DNA from: Vibrio sp. 16
Lineage (GTDB): Bacteria > Pseudomonadota > Gammaproteobacteria > Enterobacterales > Vibrionaceae
Length of the DNA stretch: 64,000 nt
Assembly: GCF_963681195.1 (NCBI RefSeq)
Contig: NZ_OY808997.1
Span: forward strand, 496,001-560,000
Reading direction: 5' to 3'
Shown piece by piece: positions 10,558-22,643 of the stretch. Both the position numbers and the translations under genes were made by a program. The notes beneath the pieces are model-generated. The model did not search any database. It worked only from the letters and a program-made list of their open reading frames with translations, and was not told the DNA's origin. Each line of letters opens with the position of its first letter. Position 1 is the first letter of the stretch.

Positions 10558-12336
10558 ATGCGTACCCATTACTGTGGTCACCTGAACAAGTCCCTTGCAG
10601 GACAAACTGTAGAACTTTGCGGCTGGGTTAACCGTCGTCGTGATTTAGGCGGTCTTATTTTTATCGATATGCGAGATCGTGAAGGCGTTGTTCAGGTAGT
10701 TGTCGATCCAGATATGGCAGACGCGTATGAGGTGGCTAACACACTGCGTAATGAATTCTGTATCAAGCTAACGGGTGAAGTTCGCGTTCGTCCAGACAGC
10801 CAAGTAAACAAAGACATGGCAACGGGTGAAGTTGAAATCATCGCTAAAGGCCTTGAGATCATCAACCGCTCAGATGTGCTACCTCTAGACTTCAACCAGA
10901 AGAACTCAGAAGAGCAACGTCTGAAGTACCGTTACCTTGATCTACGTCGTCCAGAAATGAGCGACCGCATCAAGCTACGTGCTAAAGCGTCTAGCTTTGT
11001 TCGTCGTTTCCTAGATGACAACGGCTTCCTAGACATCGAAACACCAGTACTAACTAAAGCGACACCAGAAGGCGCTCGTGACTACCTAGTACCAAGCCGT
11101 GTGCACAAAGGCAGCTTCTACGCGCTTCCTCAGTCTCCACAGCTATTCAAACAGCTTCTAATGATGTCTGGTTTTGACCGTTACTACCAAATCGTTAAGT
11201 GTTTCCGTGATGAAGACTTGCGTGCTGACCGTCAACCAGAATTCACTCAGATCGATATCGAAACGTCATTCATGACGGCTGACGAAGTTCGTGCAACGAC
11301 TGAAAAAATGGTTCGCGATATGTGGCAAGAGCTACTAAGCGTTGACCTAGGTGAATTCCCGGTAATGCCGTTCAGCGAAGCAATTCGTCGTTTCGGTAGC
11401 GACAAGCCAGACCTACGTAACCCACTTGAGTTAGTCGACGTTGCTGACCTAGTGAAAGATGTTGAGTTCAAAGTATTCTCAGGTCCTGCAAACGACGAGA
11501 AAGGTCGCGTTGCGGTAATCCGCGTTCCTGGTGGTGCATCTTTGACTCGTAAACAAATCGACGGTTACGGTGAGTTTGTAGGCATCTACGGTGCGAAAGG
11601 TCTAGCTTGGATGAAGGTCAACGACCGCGCTGCAGGCTTGGAAGGTATCCAATCTCCAGTTGCTAAATTCCTAAGCGAAGAGGTGATCAACGGCATTCTA
11701 GAACGCACTCAAGCGGAATCTGGCGACATCATTCTATTCGGTGCAGACAAAGCAAACGTGGTTGCTGAAGCTATGGGCGCACTTCGTCTTAAGTTAGGTA
11801 AAGATTTAGAGTTGACAGACGAGAACGCATGGGCGCCGCTATGGGTTGTGGACTTCCCAATGTTTGAAGAAGATGATGAAGGCTACCTACACGCAATGCA
11901 CCACCCATTCACATCACCTCTAGGTGTGACTGCGGAAGAGCTAAAAGCGAACCCAGCAGCTGCAAACTCTAACGCTTACGACATGGTTCTAAACGGCTAC
12001 GAAGTGGGCGGTGGTTCTGTTCGTATCCACGATGCAGAAATGCAAGCGGCAGTCTTTGACATTCTGGGTATCGAAGCTGATGAGCAACAACTGAAATTCG
12101 GCTTCCTACTGGACGCTCTAAAATTCGGTACGCCTCCACACGCTGGCCTTGCTTTCGGTCTAGACCGTCTAGTGATGCTGCTATGTGGTACAGAGAACAT
12201 CCGTGATGTTATCGCGTTCCCTAAAACAACAGCGGCGGCGTGTCTACTAACAGACGCACCAAGCCTTGCTAACCCAGCGGCTCTAGAAGAGCTAGCGATT
12301 GCCGTAAAAGCTGCAGAGAAGAAAGACGAAGAGTAA
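10558..12336 (+). CDS. aspS: Aspartyl-tRNA synthetase
   Basis: 592 residues, the normal bacterial AspRS length. This class II enzyme charges tRNA-Asp. An N-terminal OB-fold anticodon-binding domain ([28 protein letters not shown]) leads into class II motif 2 ([18 protein letters not shown]) and motif 3 ([13 protein letters not shown]). A bacterial GAD insertion lies between them (about 290-420). GGGA lies just upstream of the ATG. The gene ends in a strong terminator and stands alone as a transcription unit. Confidence 0.98.
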   Translation: MRTHYCGHLNKSLAGQTVELCGWVNRRRDLGGLIFIDMRDREGVVQVVVDPDMADAYEVANTLRNEFCIKLTGEVRVRPDSQVNKDMATGEVEIIAKGLEIINRSDVLPLDFNQKNSEEQRLKYRYLDLRRPEMSDRIKLRAKASSFVRRFLDDNGFLDIETPVLTKATPEGARDYLVPSRVHKGSFYALPQSPQLFKQLLMMSGFDRYYQIVKCFRDEDLRADRQPEFTQIDIETSFMTADEVRATTEKMVRDMWQELLSVDLGEFPVMPFSEAIRRFGSDKPDLRNPLELVDVADLVKDVEFKVFSGPANDEKGRVAVIRVPGGASLTRKQIDGYGEFVGIYGAKGLAWMKVNDRAAGLEGIQSPVAKFLSEEVINGILERTQAESGDIILFGADKANVVAEAMGALRLKLGKDLELTDENAWAPLWVVDFPMFEEDDEGYLHAMHHPFTSPLGVTAEELKANPAAANSNAYDMVLNGYEVGGGSVRIHDAEMQAAVFDILGIEADEQQLKFGFLLDALKFGTPPHAGLAFGLDRLVMLLCGTENIRDVIAFPKTTAAACLLTDAPSLANPAALEELAIAVKAAEKKDEE

Positions 12337-12361
12337 GCTTCTCATTGAAACTTTTTGTGAC

Positions 12362-12389
12362 AAACCGCTTCGACTGAAGCGGTTTTTTT
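12362..12389 (+). terminator. Rho-independent terminator of aspS
   Basis: A ten-base stem AAACCGCTTC / GAAGCGGTTT with loop GACT is followed by a T-run, 25 bases after the aspS stop. Confidence 0.92.
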
Positions 12390-12461
12390 GTCTCTGAGGT
12401 ATGGAGTTTTGTTGCTGATGTGTTAAAAGATACGTAACGCTATACAAGTAATGATAAAAAC

Positions 12462-13496
12462 ATGAGTAACCACCCAGTTCACTGCAATGCCACGCATCAA
12501 TTGAGGCGCAAAGTACTAATCGGTATGTGTGTCGTTCTTGGAATCGTTGGTTTGTTGTTTGGGCTCGCGAATCTTTTCTATTTTGACGCTCGAGCCAATA
12601 CGCTGGGCATGATCGAAATTGTTTACTCGATTGCATCGTTTTCAATGCTTCGGTATGTCTGGAGGAATGAGCCGCCAAGTTGGTTTCTTGTCTTTCATTG
12701 CGCGGTCCTCACCGCTTTGATCTGCTACGGCACTTATGCCAGTCGTATAGAGAGCTCCGTTTACTTGTGGGCAATAGCGTTACCAACCGTTTTCTACTTA
12801 GCTCTTGGGTTGCGTGTTGGCTTCTATTGGAGCTTGATTTGTCTTCTTATCGAACTCTTGGTGCTCAACAGCGCAATGACTGACTCGCAATTGATGCGAC
12901 CTGCCGTTTTCCTCAACTTTGTCCTTGCCTATGTTTTTGTCTGGACCATATCCCATGTCTATGAAGATAGTAGGGTGAAAGGCGTGGACAGGCTGAACTC
13001 TCTTGCTCATCAAGATGCTTTGACTGGGGCACAGAACCGTCTGTCACTTGTCACGACCTTTGACCAAAAAGGGGAACAACTCAATGGAAGCTATTTATTA
13101 ACGTTGGATATTGATGATTTTAAGGTTATCAATGACAGTTATGGCCATGCTGCGGGGGATGATGTACTAAAACAAGTCGTTAGCCGTTTATCGAGCTTGG
13201 TTGGGGAGCAAAATATTTTTCGCATGGGAGGTGAAGAGTTTGTCTTGGTGCTCCCTAATAAGATCGTCAAGCATCAAGGGCTTTCTACTCTTGCACACAA
13301 GTTGCAGGGCTGCATTGTTGCAAAACCAATTCTTTTTCAGGGTAACGAACTTGAGGTGACTTTTAGCGCTGGCATTGATCAGTACTTGAAAGTTAAAGGG
13401 TTAGATAAGACTCTGTCGAATGCGGATCACGATCTCTACCTTGCAAAAAAAGCGGGCAAGAGAAGCACTTACTATCAAGGAGAAGTGCTTTCTTGA
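12462..13496 (+). CDS. Membrane-anchored GGDEF diguanylate cyclase
   Basis: 344 residues. Six predicted membrane helices fill about 20-175 (for example MCVVLGIVGLLFGLANLFYF, AVFLNFVLAYVFVWTISHVY). A GGDEF domain follows with LDIDDFKVINDSYGHAAGD and the active-site motif GGEEF at 256-260. These residues are those of an active c-di-GMP synthase. The inhibitory RxxD site expected five residues before the motif reads VGEQ, so product feedback is probably absent. The N-terminal domain resembles no named sensor I can identify. It is converging with rluE with only 13 bases between stops. Confidence 0.88.
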   Translation: MSNHPVHCNATHQLRRKVLIGMCVVLGIVGLLFGLANLFYFDARANTLGMIEIVYSIASFSMLRYVWRNEPPSWFLVFHCAVLTALICYGTYASRIESSVYLWAIALPTVFYLALGLRVGFYWSLICLLIELLVLNSAMTDSQLMRPAVFLNFVLAYVFVWTISHVYEDSRVKGVDRLNSLAHQDALTGAQNRLSLVTTFDQKGEQLNGSYLLTLDIDDFKVINDSYGHAAGDDVLKQVVSRLSSLVGEQNIFRMGGEEFVLVLPNKIVKHQGLSTLAHKLQGCIVAKPILFQGNELEVTFSAGIDQYLKVKGLDKTLSNADHDLYLAKKAGKRSTYYQGEVLS

Positions 13497-13509
13497 CGGT
13501 GTTTAACTC

Positions 13510-14205
13510 TTAATCAACCTGTACTTCTTTCCATTCACCAGGTTGTAAATCACCTAACTTGATGTCCCCCATCGAGTAGCGAATCAAACGCAGGGTAGGG
13601 AAGCCGATATTAGCGGTCATGCGGCGCACTTGTCGATTTCGTCCTTCAATGATGGTGATTGCTAACCAAGTGGTTGGAATATTTGCTCTGAAACGCACTG
13701 GCGGGTTACGCTCCCAAATTTCAGGGGCTTCCATCACCTCGACCTGAGCGGGGAGTGTCATACCATCTTTCAGTTCTACCCCTTTTCGCAGTTTGTCTAA
13801 ATCGGCTTCTGACGGAGCGCCGTCAACTTGCACCCAATACGTTTTTGGAGATTTGGATTTCGGCTGAGTTAATTTCGCTTGGAGAACGCCATCATTGGTG
13901 AGAATCAACAATCCTTCACTGTCTCGATCTAGTCGGCCCGCGGCATAAACATCTTTCACTGGAATAAAGTCAGCTAGGGTTTTGCGCCCGTCTCCATCTG
14001 TAAATTGGCTTAAGGTATCAAATGGCTTGTTAAACGCGATCACCTTGCGAGCCTCTGGCGCGATTTTGGGTTTACTGCTGGCGGTTTTTTTGCGATTGCG
14101 CGAAGAATGCTTAGTGCTTGTTTTGTGACTAGATGGACGTTTAAAACCGGGTTTTCCATTCCGAACGGACGAAGAGCTAGACTCACGACGTGAGCGTGGT
14201 GACAT
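13510..14205 (-). CDS. rluE: 23S rRNA pseudouridine synthase, RluE type
   Basis: 231 residues from the chosen start. RsuA-family pseudouridine synthase; RluE modifies U2457 of 23S rRNA. The catalytic motif [17 protein letters not shown] (about 105-121), the [12 protein letters not shown] opening and [21 protein letters not shown] are visible. The frame extends upstream to 14307, but the ATG at 14205 has AAGGTAG directly before it and opens a plausible protein. The first about 45 residues are a Ser/Lys/Arg-rich tail, probably disordered and RNA-binding. RluE is preferred over RluB or RluF on size and motif, without alignment. Confidence 0.87.
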   Translation of the reverse strand: MSPRSRRESSSSSVRNGKPGFKRPSSHKTSTKHSSRNRKKTASSKPKIAPEARKVIAFNKPFDTLSQFTDGDGRKTLADFIPVKDVYAAGRLDRDSEGLLILTNDGVLQAKLTQPKSKSPKTYWVQVDGAPSEADLDKLRKGVELKDGMTLPAQVEVMEAPEIWERNPPVRFRANIPTTWLAITIIEGRNRQVRRMTANIGFPTLRLIRYSMGDIKLGDLQPGEWKEVQVD

Positions 14206-14485
14206 GTTAACTACCTTGCAAAAATGTAAATGAAGTGTGGGTAAAACTTTTAACCAAGTGCGTAATAAGCTACCATTTGCGCGCCCAAAAACAGGATTGG
14301 CGAACAAGATAATAGACTATTCTGCCAAATTTGTTTAATTATAACGAAACGCTCTCAAGGATGTCGCACGCTGGCGACGAAAAAATAAAGAGACGGGCAA
14401 AGCGCAACAAGTGAGGGGATTATTCATAACTTGTTAGCGAACACACACATAGGACCAATCACCAACGGTCCAGTCAGAACAATAG

Positions 14486-16720
<2,235 letters not shown>

Positions 16721-16736
16721 TGATGGTTTAGAGCAA

Positions 16737-16766
16737 TAAAAAACCCGCTACTTAGCGGGTTTTTTC
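16737..16766. terminator. Bidirectional terminator between icd and cspD
   Basis: The stem AAAACCCGCTA / AGCGGGTTTT has a T-run on both strands (TTTTTT plus, TTTTTTATT minus), so it can serve icd and the convergent cspD. Confidence 0.88.
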
Positions 16767-16810
16767 TTTACTGATATATGTGTTTAGTGGTTATTTCACT
16801 ATGGCAGCGG

Positions 16811-17032
16811 TTATTTAGCTAGTTGAGCTTCCACTGGTGTTACAACACTTGCGTGAGAACCCTTTGGACCTTCTTCCACTTCAAAGTTGACTTGTTGGCC
16901 TGCTTTCAGAGTACGATAACCATCCATCTGAATTGTGGAGTAGTGTGCAAACACATCCCCGTCTTCACCTTCTGGACAGATAAAACCAAATCCCTTGGCG
17001 TTGTTAAACCATTTTACTGTACCTGTAGCCAT
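16811..17032 (-). CDS. cspD: Cold-shock-domain protein CspD
   Basis: 73 residues. A single cold-shock domain binds single-stranded nucleic acid through [20 protein letters not shown] (RNP1/RNP2-type motifs near 13-32). In E. coli, CspD is the stationary-phase paralogue that inhibits replication and sits next to clpSA, exactly as here. The start ATG at 17032 has GAGGGA 8-9 bases upstream. An ATG 9 bases further upstream would overlap that site and is rejected. Confidence 0.93.
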   Translation of the reverse strand: MATGTVKWFNNAKGFGFICPEGEDGDVFAHYSTIQMDGYRTLKAGQQVNFEVEEGPKGSHASVVTPVEAQLAK

Positions 17033-17497
17033 GCTATACATCCCTCATGCATTTTGTTACTGATGTTGTTTGAACGTTCACAGTTCTTCCATTGTGAACA
17101 AAAAGTGAATTTCCATTCAGCCGCTGCCAAATTTTCAGTCACTATTTGACCAATTTAGCCAATGATTGAGCACAGTCAATAAGAAAAAGGTATTAGACTC
17201 TACATATTTGCAAACAAATCACTTTTGAGATTTACATTTTTATAACTATGTGAGCGATATTCACGTGTAAACCATTTTTGTCTTGAATGGTTTTTGGTTT
17301 CTTTTTAATCAATTAGATAGATAAATCCAAACCGGAAGAATCTTTTATTTGCAGCCACTCAATTGCTGCATTAGTCTCTAAGTAAGGGCAAAACGTTTCT
17401 TATCGATTTATGCCCCAAAATCTAAGAGCTAAATTCAAAACTTCTGCTCACTATAGTGGTAAAATTAAAGCAAGTCGTACATCAACGTTGATAGATC
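17033..17497. other. Intergenic control region between cspD and clpS
   Basis: 465 bases, AT-rich, between divergent starts. Visible items are AAACCATT / AATGGTTT arms around 17271-17294, a CCACTATAGTGG palindrome near 17453, and ATCAACGTTGAT at 17481-17492, only 5 bases before the clpS ATG where a ribosome site would be expected. No clear Shine-Dalgarno for clpS and no coding sequence are seen. Promoters were not assigned. Confidence 0.4.
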
Positions 17498-17818
17498 ATG
17501 AGCAAGCATTTTGAATGGGTGACTCCAGACTCAGATTTACTGGAGTTAGAAAAAACAAAAGTTAAACCACCATCCATGTATAACGTCGTACTAAATAACG
17601 ATGACTACACGCCGATGGACTTTGTAATTGAAATTCTGGAACGTTTTTTTTCAATGGATGCGGACAAAGCAACCCAGGTGATGCTCCAAGTGCATTATGA
17701 AGGGAAAGCGATTTGTGGCACATATACTGCAGAAGTTGCTGAAACCAAAGTGGCCCAAGTCACGATGTATTCCAAGGAAAATGAGCATCCTTTGCTTTGT
17801 ACAATGGAACAAGCGTGA
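17498..17818 (+). CDS. clpS: ClpS adaptor, N-end rule substrate selector for ClpAP
   Basis: 106 residues, the usual length. ClpS binds the ClpA N-domain and delivers proteins with Leu, Phe, Trp or Tyr at the N-terminus. The core motif [24 protein letters not shown] (about 28-51 in full), [20 protein letters not shown] and the unstructured N-terminal tail are present. Ends 42 bases before the clpA start. Confidence 0.97.
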   Translation: MSKHFEWVTPDSDLLELEKTKVKPPSMYNVVLNNDDYTPMDFVIEILERFFSMDADKATQVMLQVHYEGKAICGTYTAEVAETKVAQVTMYSKENEHPLLCTMEQA

Positions 17819-17860
17819 GGTTTGTTCGTACAACCTGAGTTGTTGTTGAAGGAGGTACTT

Positions 17861-20131
17861 ATGCTAAATAAAGAATTAGAGTCGAGCCTGAACAGTGCGT
17901 TCTCTCGAGCTCGAGACAAGCGACATGAGTTTATGACTGTCGAGCACCTCCTGCTAGCATTGCTGGAAAATGATGCAGCTAGAGAGGCTCTTCAAGCTTG
18001 TCAGGCCGATATTGAGGCTCTCAGAAATGAGCTCGATATTTTTATTGACCAAACAACGCCTCTTATCCCAGAAAATGATGAGACTCGAGAAACCCAACCA
18101 ACGCTGAGCTTTCAACGTGTGCTACAGCGAGCGGTTTTCCACGTCCAATCTTCTGGTCGAAGCGAAGTGACTGGCGCTAACGTTTTGGTCGCTATTTTTA
18201 GCGAACAAGAGTCTCACGCTGCCTACTTACTCAAGAAGAATGATGTTAGTCGTTTAGACATCGTTAACTTCATTTCCCACGGCATCACGAAGGCATCCAG
18301 TGCAGGCGATGATGCCTCATCTCACGATTCATTCAGCAGTGATAATGTTGAGGAAAGCGGCTCTGAAGAGCGTTTAGAAAGTTTTGCTACAAACCTAAAC
18401 CAAGTGGCCAAGCAAGGCCAAATTGATCCATTGATTGGTCGCGATAAAGAGCTTGAGCGAACAATTCAAGTCTTGTGTCGTCGCCGCAAAAACAACCCGC
18501 TGTTAGTTGGTGAGGCGGGCGTAGGTAAAACTGCCATTGCGGAAGGTTTAGCGTGGAGAATTGTAGAAGGGCAAGTGCCTGAAATCATTCAAGATAGCGT
18601 GATTTACTCGCTAGATATCGGTTCTTTGCTCGCAGGTACGAAATACCGTGGTGACTTTGAGAAACGTTTTAAAGCGATTCTTAAGCAGCTAGAAAAAGAA
18701 GACGATGCGATTCTTTTCATTGATGAAATCCATACCATCATTGGTGCGGGTGCAGCATCAGGCGGGCAAGTCGATGCAGCAAACCTAATCAAGCCGCTTC
18801 TAAGTAGTGGCAAACTCCGCTGTATTGGTTCGACTACATACCAAGAATACAGCAACATCTTTGAAAAAGAGCGTGCGTTGTCCCGCCGTTTCCAAAAGAT
18901 TGACGTGGTTGAACCTTCGGTTGATGACACGACCAAGATTTTGATGGGTCTAAAAACCAAGTATGAAGCGCACCACGAAGTTCGTTATACCAACAAAGCA
19001 CTTCGTGCCGCTGTGGAATTGTCTGCCAAATACATTAATGAACGCCATCTGCCGGATAAGGCTATCGACGTTATTGATGAGGCCGGAGCTCGTAGCCGTT
19101 TAGCGCCAGCAAGTCGTCGTAAGAAAACGGTCGGTGTAGCTGATATTGAAGCCATGGTTGCTAAGATGGCGCGTATCCCTGAGAAGTCAGTCTCTTCTTC
19201 AGACAAAGAGATCCTAAAAAATCTTGATGAGAAGATGAAGATGTTGGTATTTGGGCAAGATGATGCGATTGATGTACTAAGTGAGGCGATTAAGTTAACC
19301 CGTGCAGGTCTTGGTGCCGAGAATAAACCAGTCGGCTCTTTCTTGTTTGCAGGCCCAACAGGGGTGGGTAAAACGGAAGTGACGGTTCAACTTTCCAAAC
19401 TGCTGGGCATCGAGCTATTGCGCTTTGATATGTCTGAGTACGGTGAGCGCCACTCTGTGAGCCGATTGATCGGTGCGCCTCCAGGTTATGTCGGTTACGA
19501 CCAAGGTGGTTTACTGACGGATGCGGTCATTAAGAACCCTCATGCCGTCGTGTTGCTAGACGAGATCGAAAAAGCGCATCCAGACATCTTTAACTTGCTC
19601 CTTCAAGTCATGGATAACGGTACGCTTACAGACAATAACGGACGTAAAGCTGATTTTCGTAATGTCATATTGGTGATGACAACCAATGCTGGCGTACAAA
19701 TGACTGAGAAGAAATCGATCGGTCTGATCCAGCAAGATCACAGCCATGATGCGATGTCAGAAATTAAGAAAGTGTTCACACCGGAGTTTCGTAACCGTTT
19801 GGATAACATCATTTGGTTTAATAGCCTAGATGAGCATGTTATTCATCAGGTGGTGGATAAGTTCATTGTCGAGTTGCAGGCTCAACTGGATGTTCGCGGC
19901 GTGTCACTGGAAGTGTCAGATGATGCTCGCCACTGGTTGGCGATGAAAGGCTACGACAAAGCGATGGGTGCTCGACCAATGGGACGAGTCATCCAAGAGA
20001 AACTCAAGAAGCCGTTGGCGAATGAGTTGCTGTTTGGTTGCTTAGTCGATGGCGGTACAGTGAAAGTCAATCTGAAAGGTGAAGAACTCAAATTTGAGTA
20101 TCTGAGCGAGAAAGAAGCGGCTGTTCACTAA
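17861..20131 (+). CDS. clpA: ATP-dependent Clp protease ATP-binding subunit ClpA
   Basis: 756 residues. AAA+ unfoldase that feeds ClpP. A Clp N-domain (about 1-145) precedes two AAA+ modules, with Walker A motifs GEAGVGKT and GPTGVGKT and Walker B motifs [10 protein letters not shown] and [10 protein letters not shown]. An IGL-type loop is visible as SIGLIQQD, as expected for ClpP docking. The start at 17861 is preceded by AAGGAGGTACTT, so an upstream in-frame codon at 17822 is not used. Co-transcribed with clpS. Confidence 0.98.
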   Translation: MLNKELESSLNSAFSRARDKRHEFMTVEHLLLALLENDAAREALQACQADIEALRNELDIFIDQTTPLIPENDETRETQPTLSFQRVLQRAVFHVQSSGRSEVTGANVLVAIFSEQESHAAYLLKKNDVSRLDIVNFISHGITKASSAGDDASSHDSFSSDNVEESGSEERLESFATNLNQVAKQGQIDPLIGRDKELERTIQVLCRRRKNNPLLVGEAGVGKTAIAEGLAWRIVEGQVPEIIQDSVIYSLDIGSLLAGTKYRGDFEKRFKAILKQLEKEDDAILFIDEIHTIIGAGAASGGQVDAANLIKPLLSSGKLRCIGSTTYQEYSNIFEKERALSRRFQKIDVVEPSVDDTTKILMGLKTKYEAHHEVRYTNKALRAAVELSAKYINERHLPDKAIDVIDEAGARSRLAPASRRKKTVGVADIEAMVAKMARIPEKSVSSSDKEILKNLDEKMKMLVFGQDDAIDVLSEAIKLTRAGLGAENKPVGSFLFAGPTGVGKTEVTVQLSKLLGIELLRFDMSEYGERHSVSRLIGAPPGYVGYDQGGLLTDAVIKNPHAVVLLDEIEKAHPDIFNLLLQVMDNGTLTDNNGRKADFRNVILVMTTNAGVQMTEKKSIGLIQQDHSHDAMSEIKKVFTPEFRNRLDNIIWFNSLDEHVIHQVVDKFIVELQAQLDVRGVSLEVSDDARHWLAMKGYDKAMGARPMGRVIQEKLKKPLANELLFGCLVDGGTVKVNLKGEELKFEYLSEKEAAVH

Positions 20132-20155
20132 AACGTAGCTGTTTAAGCGTAAGGC

Positions 20156-20184
20156 AAAAGCCAGAGTATTTACTCTGGCTTTTT
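20156..20184. terminator. Bidirectional terminator between clpA and the YdcF-like gene
   Basis: The perfect stem AAGCCAGAGTA / TACTCTGGCTT has T-runs on both sides (TTTTT plus, TTTTG minus) between convergent genes. Confidence 0.88.
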
Positions 20185-20191
20185 CATTTCT

Positions 20192-20827
20192 CTACTCGTT
20201 GTCGTGAAACACTGCGCTTAAGGCTCTGAATGACATTTCAATGCTGTCAGGGATTTCTTGCTCAATTTGATAGCCCATCGCAGGGTAACGCTTGATTCGG
20301 TCGAAGTCCCCCAACATTGCTCGCACAGTGGTATCGAGGTCGATATCGTCGTTAAAGTAGTCGCTAAACTCAATACGGGGTGAGGTGACACAAAAACGCT
20401 CTAAAACACCAGGCCATTGCTTTATAAATGTCGCATACGTTCTTCTTTCCATATAAGGCTTTTGGACAAGTATGAAGGAAGAAAAGCGGTGACCAAGTTG
20501 GTTTAACAACGAGGCAGTATAAAGGACATTCTCTCCGGTGTTGGTCGCTTTGTTTTCGACAATAATGGCATTGCTCGGAACGCCCATATCTTTTGCAATG
20601 TCTGCGAAGGTCTCCGCTTCAGATTTATCGAAGACGCCGTCGGTAAGCCGTCCAACACCGCCAGAGAAAATCAGCGTCTTCGCCCATCCCTCAAGATAAA
20701 GCGTTGCTGCGTATTCCGCGACACGCAAGTCATTGCTGCCGAGCACGAAGATACAGTCAGAGACTTGCAGTTTGTGTCCGAGCTGCATATACGACCACAG
20801 TTGTTCTATATGTTGATATAGCTTCAA
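20192..20827 (-). CDS. YdcF/SanA-family (DUF218) protein
   Basis: 211 residues. DUF218 core features are CIFVLGSNDLRVAEYAATLY, TLIFSGGVGRLTDG, FADIAKDMGVPSNAIIVENKATNTGENV and FILVQKPYMERRTYATF. E. coli YdcF is a soluble SAM-binding member; SanA and ElyC are envelope members. No signal peptide or membrane helix is evident here, which favours the YdcF branch. The molecular job is unknown. Last gene of the LysR / epimerase unit, 16 bases after the epimerase stop. Confidence 0.8.
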   Translation of the reverse strand: MKLYQHIEQLWSYMQLGHKLQVSDCIFVLGSNDLRVAEYAATLYLEGWAKTLIFSGGVGRLTDGVFDKSEAETFADIAKDMGVPSNAIIVENKATNTGENVLYTASLLNQLGHRFSSFILVQKPYMERRTYATFIKQWPGVLERFCVTSPRIEFSDYFNDDIDLDTTVRAMLGDFDRIKRYPAMGYQIEQEIPDSIEMSFRALSAVFHDNE

Positions 20828-20843
20828 AGGACGTCCTTATGGT

Positions 20844-21665
20844 TTAAACCAACTCAAGAGTGTGCTGATGGTGGAAGCGGTAGCCAAGTTCCAGTAGTGA
20901 ATCAGCCAAAATCAGTTTATCGGCGATAGAAACGATAGGTGGTAAAGGGTAGGTTGCACCAACGTTATCTAGAGCAGCTTGATAAAACTCAGCCTTGCTC
21001 ACCGTGTTAGGGGTTGTTGCGTTGACCACGACATTTTTATCTAGCGTTGAGACAAAGCTGACCGCCCCAATTGCGTCTGTTAGGTGGAGCATGTTTGCAG
21101 GAGCGAGATCGCTGACCTGCTTTAGCCTTGGAGCGAATCGAGAAGGATGTCGATCAGGACCAACAAGACCACTGCATCGCACGATGGCAAATTTCAGTCC
21201 TGAGTCTTTGACATACTGCTCGGCGAGTAACATGATTTTGGCTTTCTCGCTGAACGAATCGTGCTGTTCACTGAGTGTTAACGATGCGTGTTCTTCAGAC
21301 ATCGGCTCCGCGGTACTTGGATAAACCGTCGTTGAACTCACCATGACAACTTTGCCCACGTTTGCTGTTTGACAGGCATGAACAAGCTTGCGCCAATGTT
21401 CTGCATACTGCTGACCACCTCCAGCGCGAAAGCCCGGAGGGAAACAACCAATCACAATGTCGGGCGCTTGGTTTTGCAGGTGTGAGACAAAGGCGTCTTC
21501 AGCCTCATTTAGATCGCAGTGAAAAGCGTTAAGCGCTTCTTCTTGTAGCGTTTTTACACCTTCGACGGTTGTTTTGCTGACGTAAACTTTATGTCCAATC
21601 GTCTCGAGGTAGTGTACCAGAGGTCGGCCGAGCCAGCCCCCTCCAATGACAGTAATCGTTTTCAC
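20844..21665 (-). CDS. NAD(P)-dependent epimerase/dehydratase-like protein (YeeZ type)
   Basis: 273 residues. The Rossmann fold opens with ITVIGGGWLGRPLVHYL. VVMVSSTTVYPS follows, and no clear YxxxK is visible, as is common in this branch. It starts at GTG, and GTGA overlaps the stop of the LysR gene by four bases, so the regulator and this protein are translationally coupled. E. coli has an analogous LysR-YeeZ neighbour pair (yeeY/yeeZ). Substrate unknown. Confidence 0.78.
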   Translation of the reverse strand: MKTITVIGGGWLGRPLVHYLETIGHKVYVSKTTVEGVKTLQEEALNAFHCDLNEAEDAFVSHLQNQAPDIVIGCFPPGFRAGGGQQYAEHWRKLVHACQTANVGKVVMVSSTTVYPSTAEPMSEEHASLTLSEQHDSFSEKAKIMLLAEQYVKDSGLKFAIVRCSGLVGPDRHPSRFAPRLKQVSDLAPANMLHLTDAIGAVSFVSTLDKNVVVNATTPNTVSKAEFYQAALDNVGATYPLPPIVSIADKLILADSLLELGYRFHHQHTLELV

Positions 21666-22552
21666 ATTTCACTCCCTGTAATTAAATCTCGTATTTCACT
21701 GCGTAGCATCTTGTGAATAGGTAAAGCGCTGCAGCTAGGGTGCTGGATAACATCGACGTTCGCATGCCAAGTCAGTCTCTCGAACTCTACGGGAACACGA
21801 ACCACGTCCCCCGTCTCCAATAAGGGTTTGACCATGTGAGTAGGTAGTACTCCCCAACCAAACCCTCGATTAATCAGGTCCATAAGGATGTAGTAGTTGT
21901 CAGCATACCAAACATTTGGGCTGTAAGCTTTTTGAAAACTGCTCGTCTTCGCGGTTTTAGAACGTATCAGCAGCTGACGGTGTAAGGTTAAGTTTTCAAG
22001 GTTCGGTGAGGTCGCTTTGGCCAGTTCATGTTGGCTCGAGACGTAAACATCAAACTCAATACTCCCCACCGATTCAAAATCGATACCGACGGGAAGATCC
22101 AGCTCCGAAAACAAGATTCCAGTCGTTGCACGTTTTGATACCACTAGTTCGATCACATCAACGCTCGAGGCGGCTAAGAACTCAAAGCTCACTCCTGGAT
22201 AACGATCCAGAAGGCGATGGATCGCGCCATAGAGCTGTGAAGTCGGAATACCTTCATCAATTGCGATAGATAGATTAGTTTGCTCTTGATTGAATATCTG
22301 CTCAGCACTTTGTTTTAGCCTGTCGTGCTGCTGCAACGTTGCTCTAGCGTGAGGTAGCAACTGCTGTCCTTCGTTGGTTAACACAGGGTATCTACCCGTT
22401 CGATCAAAGAGATCGAAACCACTGTCTATTTCGAGGTTGATGATGTGTTGACTGATGGCAGACTGCACTTTGTTCAATGAGCGAGCCGCAGCGGAAAATG
22501 AGCCGCTCTCCACAGTGGCAACAAACGCTTGGAGTTGTTCAATGCTAAACAT
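21662..22552 (-). CDS. LysR-family transcriptional regulator, divergent from a PACE efflux gene
   Basis: 296 residues. The winged-helix domain at 1-60 (LQAFVATVESGSFSAAARSLNKVQSAISQHIINLE) and a substrate-binding domain (about 90-290) are typical. It is divergent from the PACE gene, and intergenic bases 22592-22606 carry ATTA-N7-TAAT. LysR regulators divergent from PACE pumps (AceR with AceI in Acinetobacter) activate the pump in response to its substrate, often a polyamine or biocide; that role is inferred here. It also leads a minus-strand unit with the epimerase and YdcF-like genes. Confidence 0.88.
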   Translation of the reverse strand: MFSIEQLQAFVATVESGSFSAAARSLNKVQSAISQHIINLEIDSGFDLFDRTGRYPVLTNEGQQLLPHARATLQQHDRLKQSAEQIFNQEQTNLSIAIDEGIPTSQLYGAIHRLLDRYPGVSFEFLAASSVDVIELVVSKRATTGILFSELDLPVGIDFESVGSIEFDVYVSSQHELAKATSPNLENLTLHRQLLIRSKTAKTSSFQKAYSPNVWYADNYYILMDLINRGFGWGVLPTHMVKPLLETGDVVRVPVEFERLTWHANVDVIQHPSCSALPIHKMLRSEIRDLITGSEM

Positions 22553-22591
22553 ATCTTTAATACTGATAGTACCTAACTACATTCCATCATA

Positions 22592-22606
22592 ATTACTCAT
22601 GATAAT
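22592..22606. promoter_or_regulatory. Candidate LysR-regulator binding site
   Basis: ATTA-N7-TAAT lies in the 91-base gap between the divergent LysR and PACE starts. It fits the general T-N11-A type of LysR site but is short, so the call is weak. Confidence 0.3.
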
Positions 22607-22643
22607 AGTCGCAAATGATTGCAAACTTATTGTGAGAGATACA

